From contig DFSO01000083.1 in NCBI GenBank assembly GCA_002378665.1, positions 23,324-39,266 of the forward strand: 15,943 nt of DNA, read 5' to 3'. Positions within the stretch are counted from its first letter, which is position 1. Every line of letters starts with the position of its first letter. A program made the translations under genes and the position numbers. This document shows positions 1-6,152 of the stretch, one piece after another. The notes under the pieces were generated by a model. The model was not told the origin of the DNA and made no database searches. It saw only the letters and a program-made list of their open reading frames with translations. This stretch comes from Loktanella sp. UBA3435 (GTDB lineage Bacteria; Pseudomonadota; Alphaproteobacteria; Rhodobacterales; Rhodobacteraceae).

Positions 1-425
1 GCATAGTGGTTGCCATGACCCAGCATGGATTGAGGGACCGCGACGTTGTGTGACACTTCGGAAATCGCAGCGATAGGCGTACCAGCTGCGATACGTCCCA
101 TGACAGGTAGCTCGATAGCTGCGATTTCGACCGATTTGGATTTCACAGGAACAGACTCAGGTCGATCCCCCTCAATCACGCGCGGTGTAAATCCTGACTT
201 CGCTAGCATAGAATCGGGGAGTTTGACAATTTCCAATGCCCGCGCACGGTGCGCGAGGCGGCGGATAAAACCGCGTTCCTCAAGCGCTGTAATCAAGCGG
301 TGAATGCCCGATTTCGAGCGCAGATCAAGCGCATCTTTCATCTCGTCAAACGAGGGGGGAACACCATCGCGCTGTACCCGCTTGTTGATGAATTCTAACA
401 GGTCGAGTTGTTTCTTCGTCAGCAT
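1..425 (-). CDS. lexA: LexA SOS repressor, N-terminal 141 residues (cut by window edge)
   Basis: LexA is the transcriptional repressor of the SOS DNA-damage response; RecA-stimulated self-cleavage inactivates it. The visible 141 residues begin MLTKKQLDLLEFINKRV, typical of LexA, followed by the winged-helix DNA-binding domain (about residues 1-65, with the SFDEMKDALDLRSKSGIHRL recognition region). A linker and the start of the S24 peptidase domain follow. The self-cleavage site is the Ala114-Gly115 pair in GRIAAGTPI. The catalytic Ser and Lys lie beyond position 1 and cannot be checked. The start is ATG at 425-423, with GGGGAG six bases upstream. Although it follows moeA on the same strand, it has its own promoter and SOS box in the 78-bp gap, so it is probably autoregulated independently of the trp-mo genes. 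Identification is secure; completeness is unknown. Confidence 0.96.
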   Translation of the reverse strand, partial: MLTKKQLDLLEFINKRVQRDGVPPSFDEMKDALDLRSKSGIHRLITALEERGFIRRLAHRARALEIVKLPDSMLAKSGFTPRVIEGDRPESVPVKSKSVEIAAIELPVMGRIAAGTPIAAISEVSHNVAVPQSMLGHGNHY

Positions 426-460
426 GCGTGGCTCCCCAAATCTGTATACGTTTCGGGTAC

Positions 461-489
461 GTTCTACCCATGTTCTTGTTTTGTGTCAA
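461..489 (-). promoter_or_regulatory. lexA promoter with overlapping alphaproteobacterial SOS box
   Basis: Read on the minus strand there is a perfect -35 TTGACA (489-484), a 17-bp spacer, and a -10 TAGAAC (466-461). The 15-mer GAACATGGGTAGAAC (475-461; GTTC-N7-GTTC on the plus strand) covers the -10 and the adjoining spacer. GTTC-N7-GTTC (or its complement GAAC-N7-GAAC) is the established LexA operator of alphaproteobacteria such as Rhodobacter and Rhizobium. The transcript would start near 454, leaving a leader of about 30 nt before the lexA ATG. Binding of LexA here would block RNA polymerase directly, giving classical autoregulation. Confidence 0.88.
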
Positions 490-503
490 ACATTTGATGG
501 TAT

Positions 504-1679
504 TTATGTGAGAAGAATGATCTCGATACGGTCATCTGGAAGCCTTGAGCCGTCATTTGGTGGCCTGACAGCAAGGCAATTCGCATCCGCCAGCACGGTC
601 AAAAGGGCGCTGTCTTGGCGGTCGTAAACTGTCACATTACCGTCCTCTATGCGCGCGCGCATATAGTGTTCACGTGGGCCATTGGCGGATAAGCTATTGG
701 AAAGGCGTGCTTTCATGCGGGGGGCGGTGGCTGTGCCTAGGCCAAGCATTTTGCGCAGCAGCGGCAGAACAAAGATGTGGCCGCAAACCATCGCGGACAC
801 GGGGTTGCCTGGAAGCCCGATCATGACAGCATCACCAAGTCTGCCCGCCATCAGGGGCTTCCCCGGACGCATGGCCACTTTATAGAACGCCCTCTGCATA
901 CCTTGATCAACTGCCACTTGGCCGACCAGATCGTGATCACCAACCGATGCGCCGCCGATGGTGATGATCAGGTCTGCACCCTTGGCCAGATCAAACGCAA
1001 GTTGCAGCGCAGGGACGTTATCGCGGGCAATGGGCAGCAGTCGCACCTCTGCGCCGTTTTGTTCAAACAACGCGCAAAGACCGTAGCTATTGGAGGCGAT
1101 AATCTGATCCTCGGACGGCACCTCACCGGGTTGCACCAACTCGTCGCCCGTCGCGATAATGGCAACGATTGGCTTGCGGGTGACCGTCACATTGGGGACG
1201 TTCATCGCCGCCAGCAGGGCGATATCGGAGGGGGTTAACAGGCGCGGCGCCGACATCAGGTCGCCAGTCTTAAAGTCTGCACCGGAAGGTCGGATATAAT
1301 GGGAGGTGTCGAGGTCCTCACCGAGCGTAATCACGTCGCCATCGCGGCGCACATCCTCTTGGATAATGACGCGGGTCGCACCTTTCGGGATCGGAGCGCC
1401 CGTAAATATCCGCGCCGCTGTTCCAGCCGTGACTTCGCCAGCAAAGCCATGGCCCGCAGCCGCCTCGCCAATCACCTGCAACTGACGCGCCGTCACGGCA
1501 TCCTCGGCAACAACCGCATAACCATCCATCGCAGAGGCAGCAAAGGGCGGCTGGTCGCGGGTGGCTGCGACATCTTGGGCCAAAACGCGCCCCGCAGCAT
1601 GGCGCAGCGGCACCTGCTCCGTCGGTAAAGTGTCAACAAGATCGAAGAGATGGGAGAGGCCTTCGGCGGTGGGGATCAT
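504..1679 (-). CDS. moeA: MoeA, molybdopterin molybdotransferase
   Basis: MoeA inserts molybdate into adenylylated molybdopterin, the last general step of molybdenum cofactor synthesis, in the cytoplasm. The 391-residue length is normal for the family. The N-terminal part contains PPFAASAMDGYAV (about residues 44-56), the family signature; the usual Asp after the Phe is Ala here. The central MoCF-binding domain shows IIATGDELVQPGE and GGASVGDHDLV, followed by MRPGKPLMAG and the GLPGNPVSAMV loop, all typical. A beta-barrel domain IV closes the protein. The ATG at 1679 overlaps the moaC stop as ATGA, indicating translational coupling to moaC. The stop (TAA, 506-504) lies 15 bp from the -35 of the lexA promoter. 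No terminator is visible after it, so some readthrough into lexA is possible. Confidence 0.96.
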   Translation of the reverse strand: MIPTAEGLSHLFDLVDTLPTEQVPLRHAAGRVLAQDVAATRDQPPFAASAMDGYAVVAEDAVTARQLQVIGEAAAGHGFAGEVTAGTAARIFTGAPIPKGATRVIIQEDVRRDGDVITLGEDLDTSHYIRPSGADFKTGDLMSAPRLLTPSDIALLAAMNVPNVTVTRKPIVAIIATGDELVQPGEVPSEDQIIASNSYGLCALFEQNGAEVRLLPIARDNVPALQLAFDLAKGADLIITIGGASVGDHDLVGQVAVDQGMQRAFYKVAMRPGKPLMAGRLGDAVMIGLPGNPVSAMVCGHIFVLPLLRKMLGLGTATAPRMKARLSNSLSANGPREHYMRARIEDGNVTVYDRQDSALLTVLADANCLAVRPPNDGSRLPDDRIEIILLT

Positions 1680-2155
1680 GGATTTTCAAATCGTCCAGAT
1701 TTGCCGCCGTCTTTCAGCGTGACCCTGATTCCGCCGATTTCCATGTCTTTTTGTACGGCTTTGACCATGTCGTGCACGGTGAGGGCGGCTATGGATACGG
1801 CGGTGAGGGCTTCCATTTCGACGCCCGTTTGGCCTGTGGTTTTGACCGTTGCGGTGATCCGCACACCGGGCAATGTGGGGTCAGGTGTGAGGTCGACAGT
1901 GACTTTGGTGATCGGCAAAGGGTGGCACAGCGGGATCAGATCAGCTGTTTTCTTGGCACCCATGATCCCCGCCAAACGGGCCACGCCTAGCACGTCACCT
2001 TTGGCAGCGCGGCCTTCGGTGACCAGCGCCAAAGTGGCGGCTGTCATTGTGATATGACCCTCGGCCACAGCGATCCGAGAGGTGACTTCTTTCTCAGAGA
2101 CATCGACCATATGGGCCTGCCCAGCCTCATCAAAATGGCTCAGCTTGCCCGTCAT
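1676..2155 (-). CDS. moaC: MoaC, cyclic pyranopterin monophosphate synthase
   Basis: MoaC works with the radical SAM enzyme MoaA to turn GTP into cyclic pyranopterin monophosphate, the first committed intermediate of molybdenum cofactor. At 159 residues it has the normal length. Signature stretches are KGDVLGVARLAGIMGAKKT, LIPLCHPLPITKV and GVEMEALTAVSIAALTVHDM; the conserved catalytic Lys-His-Asp region of the family falls in the last two. The ATG at 2155 overlaps the trpC stop as ATGA, and its own stop overlaps moeA in the same way. It is therefore embedded in a polycistronic message that begins with tryptophan genes. MoaA is not in the window. Confidence 0.97.
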   Translation of the reverse strand: MTGKLSHFDEAGQAHMVDVSEKEVTSRIAVAEGHITMTAATLALVTEGRAAKGDVLGVARLAGIMGAKKTADLIPLCHPLPITKVTVDLTPDPTLPGVRITATVKTTGQTGVEMEALTAVSIAALTVHDMVKAVQKDMEIGGIRVTLKDGGKSGRFENP

Positions 2156-2955
2156 TGGCGACCCTTTAACGGATTTGCAAGCAAAGTGCGGGTTGCTTGG
2201 GCCACGTTATCTTGGCGCATCAGGCTTTCTCCGATCAGGAAACAGCGGGCGCCGTATTTTGTCATATCGGCAAGGTCATCAGGGGTCGAAAGCGCGCTTT
2301 CGCACACGATCGTGCGGTCCGCAGGCACAAGGCGTGACAGGGTGCGGGTGGTGTCTAAGGTCGTCTCAAAGGTTTTGAGATTGCGGTTATTGATCCCCAT
2401 CAGCGGCGATTTGAGCATGCTGGCGCGTTCCAATTCAGGCGCATCATGGACCTCGAGAAGAACATCCATGCCCCAAGAAAAAGCAGCCTCTTCAAGCTCT
2501 TGCGCTTGGCCATCACTGACAGAGGCCAGAATGATCAGGATGCAATCGGCACCTAAGGCGCGGGCCTCGGCGACTTGATAAGTGTCATACATGAAATCCT
2601 TACGCAGCGCGGGCAGGGACGTGGCCTCGCGGGCAGCAACCAGATAGCTGTCGTCGCCTTGAAAAGACGGGCCATCCGTAAGGATTGACAGGCAGGTCGC
2701 GCCACCATCTTCGTAGGCTTTTGCCAATGCGGGCGGATTAAAGTCGGCGCGGATTAACCCTTTGGAAGGGCTCGCTTTTTTCACTTCGGCGATCAGGCCG
2801 TAACCTTCGCGCGATGCATCTTGCAAGCGTGCCGCAAAGCCACGCGTAGGGCCAGCTGCGCGGGCGCGGGCCTCAACCTCTGACAAAGGCACGGCAGCCT
2901 TGCGTGCTGCGACGTCTTCTAATTTGTAGGCTTTGATTTTGTCGAGAACGTTCAT
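2152..2955 (-). CDS. trpC: TrpC, indole-3-glycerol phosphate synthase
   Basis: It converts 1-(o-carboxyphenylamino)-1-deoxyribulose 5-phosphate to indole-3-glycerol phosphate in tryptophan synthesis. The 267-residue protein is a single-domain TIM barrel, not fused to TrpF. Visible active-site stretches are AEVKKASPSKG (Glu57, Lys59, residues 56-66), LRKDFM (Lys119), LLEVHD, GINNRNLKTFETTLDTT and CESALSTPDDL, in the order expected for the family. The ATG at 2955 overlaps the trpD stop as ATGA and the stop overlaps the moaC start in the same way. The C-terminal region carries the usual GESLMRQD phosphate-binding turn. Confidence 0.97.
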   Translation of the reverse strand: MNVLDKIKAYKLEDVAARKAAVPLSEVEARARAAGPTRGFAARLQDASREGYGLIAEVKKASPSKGLIRADFNPPALAKAYEDGGATCLSILTDGPSFQGDDSYLVAAREATSLPALRKDFMYDTYQVAEARALGADCILIILASVSDGQAQELEEAAFSWGMDVLLEVHDAPELERASMLKSPLMGINNRNLKTFETTLDTTRTLSRLVPADRTIVCESALSTPDDLADMTKYGARCFLIGESLMRQDNVAQATRTLLANPLKGRQ

Positions 2956-3971
2956 GCTTTGCCTTGTGAGATATTTGCGAGAGTTGTGAGCGCTTTAAGA
3001 GCCGCGCCACTATCAATACTTTTTGCTGCTATTTCAGCGCCTTGGGGCAGGGTATTGACCTTACCTGCCACCAGTAATGCGGCTGCTGCATTGAGCAATA
3101 CCGCATCACGATATGCCCCAGCCTGACCATTCAACAGGGCGCGCAATGCGTCGGCGTTCTCCGCAGGTGTGCCGCCAATAATCGCGCTAAATGGATGCAC
3201 GGGCAGGCCCGCGTCTTCAGGGGTAATCTCGAATTCGGTGACTGCGCCATCTTTGATGGCCGCGACCCAAGACACGCCCGTAATCGTCAGCTCATCCGTG
3301 CCATCGGAGCCATGTACAAGCCACGCCGACGTCGTTCCGAGTTGCAGCAAGGTGTCAGCCATCGGGCGGATCAGATCGCGGGAAAATGCGCCCGTTAATT
3401 GGCGGGTCACACCTGCGGGATTTGTGAGTGGTCCCAAGATGTTAAAGATCGTTCTTGTTCCAAGTTCGGCCCGCGTCGGCCCCACATGTTTCATTGCAGG
3501 GTGGTGCATTGGGGCCATCATAAAGCCGATACCAGCCTCTTTGATCGCGCGCTCCACCACATCCGCGCCAACCATGACCTCGATCCCCATCTGGCCCTGC
3601 ACGTCGGCTGTACCAGATTTGGATGACATGTTGCGGTTGCCGTGTTTGGCGACGGTCACGCCAGCGCCCGCGACGACAAAGGCTGTGGCGGTTGAAATGT
3701 TCAGCGTATGTTTGCCATCGCCGCCAGTGCCCACAATATCCATCGCATCTTTGGGCGCTTTGACGGGTAGGCATTTGGCGCGCATCACGGTGGCAGCGGC
3801 CGTATATTCATCGACGGTTTCGCCCCGCGTGCGCATCGCCATCAAGAGGCCGCCAACTTGGCTTGGAGTGGCGTCGCCGTTGAACAGGATTTCAAACGCT
3901 TCAGTGGCTTGAGCGCGGGTCAATGGACCTTCGGCGGCGGCATTAATCAGGGGCTTGATCGCATCACTCAT
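2952..3971 (-). CDS. trpD: TrpD, anthranilate phosphoribosyltransferase
   Basis: This class IV phosphoribosyltransferase joins anthranilate to PRPP, the second step of tryptophan synthesis. The 339 residues match the usual stand-alone TrpD length. The N-terminal helical region is followed by the PRPP/Mg site GTGGDGKHTLNIST (81-94) and KHGNR (109-113), then FMMAPMHHPAMKHVGPTRAELGTRT, which supplies anthranilate and catalytic contacts, and NILGPLTNPA. It is a separate gene, not fused to trpG as in enteric bacteria. The ATG at 3971 overlaps the trpG stop as ATGA, so TrpG and TrpD are likely made in matched amounts. Confidence 0.97.
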   Translation of the reverse strand: MSDAIKPLINAAAEGPLTRAQATEAFEILFNGDATPSQVGGLLMAMRTRGETVDEYTAAATVMRAKCLPVKAPKDAMDIVGTGGDGKHTLNISTATAFVVAGAGVTVAKHGNRNMSSKSGTADVQGQMGIEVMVGADVVERAIKEAGIGFMMAPMHHPAMKHVGPTRAELGTRTIFNILGPLTNPAGVTRQLTGAFSRDLIRPMADTLLQLGTTSAWLVHGSDGTDELTITGVSWVAAIKDGAVTEFEITPEDAGLPVHPFSAIIGGTPAENADALRALLNGQAGAYRDAVLLNAAAALLVAGKVNTLPQGAEIAAKSIDSGAALKALTTLANISQGKA

Positions 3972-4549
3972 ACGGAAACTTTCAGCAAATCTGTGAAGTT
4001 TTGCAATAGCTTATGACCGTGCTCAGAGGCGATGCTTTCGGGATGAAACTGCACGCCGTGGATCGGCAGGGTCTTGTGCTGCAAGCCCATGATGGTGCCG
4101 TCGGATAGCTCTGCTGTGACCTCAAGGCAGTCTGGCAGGCTCTCGCGCTCGACGATCAGCGAGTGATAGCGCGTGGCCTCAAACGGGTTTGGCAGGTCCT
4201 TGAACAGGCCCTTTCCAGTATGATGCATCGTGCCCATTTTGCCGTGCACGATATTGCCTGCGCGAACCACCTTGCCGCCAAAGGCCTCCCCAATGGTTTG
4301 ATGCCCAAGGCAAACGCCAATCAGCGGCGTTTTTGTCTCAGCGGCAGCAGCCGTCAGGGCAAGGCAAATGCCAGCCTGAGCAGGGTCACATGGGCCCGGC
4401 GAGAGCATGATGCCAGCGGGGCGCAAAGCCATGGCCTCTTGCACGTTTATGGCGTCGTTTCTTTTTACCACGACTTCCGTGCCTAATTCCCCTAGGTAAT
4501 GCACCAAGTTATAGGTAAAACTGTCGTAGTTATCGATCAAAAGCAGCAT
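3968..4549 (-). CDS. trpG: TrpG/PabA-type glutamine amidotransferase of anthranilate synthase
   Basis: It supplies ammonia from glutamine to TrpE for anthranilate synthesis, and may also serve aminodeoxychorismate synthase (PabA role). From the ATG at 4549 it is 193 residues, beginning MLLLIDNYDSFTYNL, the standard family start. The class I amidotransferase triad is complete: Cys80 in GVCLGHQ, His169 and Glu171 in VQFHPES. In-frame starts exist at 4564 (ATG) and 4570 (TTG) but add residues absent from the family, and the AGG eight bases before 4549 favours the shorter form. It is the first gene of the trpG-trpD-trpC-moaC-moeA chain. The 125-bp gap to the divergent gene has no tandem Trp codons that would suggest a leader peptide. 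Confidence 0.95.
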   Translation of the reverse strand: MLLLIDNYDSFTYNLVHYLGELGTEVVVKRNDAINVQEAMALRPAGIMLSPGPCDPAQAGICLALTAAAAETKTPLIGVCLGHQTIGEAFGGKVVRAGNIVHGKMGTMHHTGKGLFKDLPNPFEATRYHSLIVERESLPDCLEVTAELSDGTIMGLQHKTLPIHGVQFHPESIASEHGHKLLQNFTDLLKVSV

Positions 4550-4613
4550 GTTGTGGCCTAGCATGGTCAATTAGGGCTACCGAACCCTTGCGGGGTGACG
4601 GTATAGTGCCACA

Positions 4614-4643
4614 TACATGGGCTGATAGGCGGGGTAGCGTCAA
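4614..4643 (-). promoter_or_regulatory. candidate promoter for the trpG operon
   Basis: On the minus strand TTGACG (4643-4638) is followed after 18 bp by CATGTA (4619-4614). The -35 matches consensus at five of six positions; the -10 is weak, as is common in alphaproteobacteria. A transcript would start near 4607 and have a leader of about 60 nt. The position is right for the start of the trpG-moeA unit, but other -10 choices are possible. Confidence 0.3.
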
Positions 4644-4674
4644 GGTCGGTTGGCAAAAGCAAGGGGACTATTGC

Positions 4675-6093
4675 GTGTTACGAGGGTTATTTTCGGGTGG
4701 ATTGATGGGCTTGGTCGTGGGCGGTGCGTCTTTGACGGTTGCGTCATTGGTCACAGAGCAACCCGCAGGCAATACACCACCTTCCGCGCCGCAGGTTTCG
4801 GTGCCTGTTTCGCCAGAGGCCAACCTTGAGGTTCCAGCAGCACAGGTCGCGGTCGACGCAACCATTGATGCGCCACAAATCGAAGTCGCAGAAGCTCCAC
4901 GGGCTGTTGAGTCAATGGTCGAAGTGGTCCAGCCTATGATGGATACAAGCTCGGCTGACGTGCCTGAGGCAACCGCTATGGTGGGGGTGATGGATGCGCC
5001 CGAAGCCGCCGAGAGCCCTGCGGAAATTGCAGGGACAGTCGAAGAACCTGTCTTGCCAAGCCCGCAGGCATTAGCGCCACAAGCCCCTGCCACGGAACAA
5101 GATTTAATCATTGCAACGGCGCCTGCATTTATACCCGAAGGTGACATGAGGGTGATCGCGAATAGCGAATCCGATAACTCGTCGCAGGTCACATCGATGC
5201 CGCAAGACGAGATGGTTTTACCTGAACCAATTGACGAAGTTGTGCCAGAAACAGCGCCCGTTGATCCGTCTCTGGATGTCGCGGGGGATGCTGCAACATC
5301 TTCGCTTCCAGGGGGGAATAGCGGCGTGAAGGTGAACCGGATTGTGTCGATCAAGCCCGAATTAGAAGTGCAAGTTGAAGATGAACTTACGGCGGCACAG
5401 GACCCAGCGTTAAACGCGCTGGAGCAATATGGCACGCCGTTTGAGAACCCTGAGGGAAAGCCGCTTATGGGGGTCATCGTTTTGGATGATGGAACCATGA
5501 ATGATGCGGCTATCTTGTTGAAATCGATACCTTTTCCTATGACTGTTGTGTTGGACCCTTCTGTGCCAGACGTGGTGCAGCGCATGTCGGATTACCGCAA
5601 TGCGGGTATTGAGATTGGTGTACTGTCGGTGGTGCCAGCAGGGGCTGATCCTGCCGATGTTGCGTTCGCTTTTGAAGCGACGTTCAACGCCCTGCCAGAA
5701 TCGGTTTTGATGCTCGATATGGGGGACGGCGGCCTTCAGAGTGACCGCGCTGTCACTGAGCAAGCGATGGAAGGTTTAGCGGCCACTAGTCGCGGAATTG
5801 TGTCTGTTTCCAAAGGGTTGAACGCCGCGCTTCGCGCCGCTGAAAAGTTCAATGTTCCTGCTGGGTTGATCTACCGAGACCTCGATAGTGAAGGTCAAGA
5901 TGCCCGTGGTGTGCGTCGTTTCATGGATCAAGCGGCATTTCGGGCGCGTCAGGATGGCGGCGTGATTTTGCTGGCCCGGTTGCGCCCAGACACGATCAGC
6001 GCGATGCAGTTATGGGGCGCTGCGAACCGTTTGGGGCAGTCCACTGTTGCGCCTGTTTCGGCAATCTTGAAAGACCTAAAAGCCGCAGAATAA
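4675..6093 (+). CDS. Membrane-anchored protein with degenerate divergent polysaccharide deacetylase (YibQ-like) domain
   Basis: From the GTG at 4675 the protein has 472 residues. This start is chosen because AAGGGGA lies seven bases upstream and because the product then begins with a short basic end and a hydrophobic segment (about 3-27), a membrane anchor. An upstream in-frame extension to 4588 exists but adds unlikely residues. Residues of about 28-260 are a low-complexity linker rich in Pro, Ala, Val and acidic residues, suited to crossing the periplasm. The C-terminal 210 residues (GVIVLDDG from about 266) resemble the divergent polysaccharide deacetylase fold of YibQ. However, the His-containing stretches expected in that family (the NNHMGS-like motif and the H-L-P-M motif) seem replaced by LDMGDGGLQSD and VLSVVPAG, so catalysis is doubtful. 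The fold assignment is inferred from local resemblance. The gene is reversed relative to the flanking trp genes. Confidence 0.75.
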   Translation: MLRGLFSGGLMGLVVGGASLTVASLVTEQPAGNTPPSAPQVSVPVSPEANLEVPAAQVAVDATIDAPQIEVAEAPRAVESMVEVVQPMMDTSSADVPEATAMVGVMDAPEAAESPAEIAGTVEEPVLPSPQALAPQAPATEQDLIIATAPAFIPEGDMRVIANSESDNSSQVTSMPQDEMVLPEPIDEVVPETAPVDPSLDVAGDAATSSLPGGNSGVKVNRIVSIKPELEVQVEDELTAAQDPALNALEQYGTPFENPEGKPLMGVIVLDDGTMNDAAILLKSIPFPMTVVLDPSVPDVVQRMSDYRNAGIEIGVLSVVPAGADPADVAFAFEATFNALPESVLMLDMGDGGLQSDRAVTEQAMEGLAATSRGIVSVSKGLNAALRAAEKFNVPAGLIYRDLDSEGQDARGVRRFMDQAAFRARQDGGVILLARLRPDTISAMQLWGAANRLGQSTVAPVSAILKDLKAAE

Positions 6094-6106
6094 GGCTGTG
6101 ATTTAC

Positions 6107-6134
6107 GTGCACCGCGCGTGCACTGGACGTGCAC
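6107..6134. repeat. Three GTGCAC palindromes at exact 11-bp period between convergent genes
   Basis: GTGCAC occurs at 6107-6112, 6118-6123 and 6129-6134, so starts are exactly 11 bp apart. Units one and three share the longer ACGTGCACCGCG (6105-6116 and 6127-6138), a 22-bp direct repeat. Because GTGCAC is self-complementary, the first two copies can also fold as a hairpin with a CGCGC loop. There is no T-run on either strand, so it does not look like a classical intrinsic terminator. It fills most of the 59-bp gap between the stop codons of the deacetylase-like gene and trpE. Confidence 0.8.
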
Positions 6135-6152
6135 CGCGATGACACCGATGAT

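Noticed and set aside
3169..3912. Plus-strand open frame of 247 codons inside trpD
   Set aside because: It is the complement of a well-conserved trpD; no ribosome binding site or recognisable domain.
4588..4674. N-terminal extension of the deacetylase-like protein from TTG 4588
   Set aside because: GTG 4675 has AAGGGGA at ideal spacing and starts right at the membrane anchor; the extension adds a polar stretch that would bury the anchor.
4550..4674. Trp leader peptide and attenuator before trpG
   Set aside because: No short ORF with tandem Trp codons and no terminator hairpin with a T-run on the minus strand.
4668..5585. Minus-strand open frame of 305 codons, Ser/Thr/Gly-rich
   Set aside because: It mirrors the low-complexity Pro/Ala/Glu stalk of the plus-strand gene; the plus frame has the good ribosome binding site, membrane anchor and C-terminal domain.
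6107..6123. GTGCAC hairpin as a classical intrinsic terminator
   Set aside because: The stem is only 6 bp and no T-run follows on either strand, so it is listed as a repeat.
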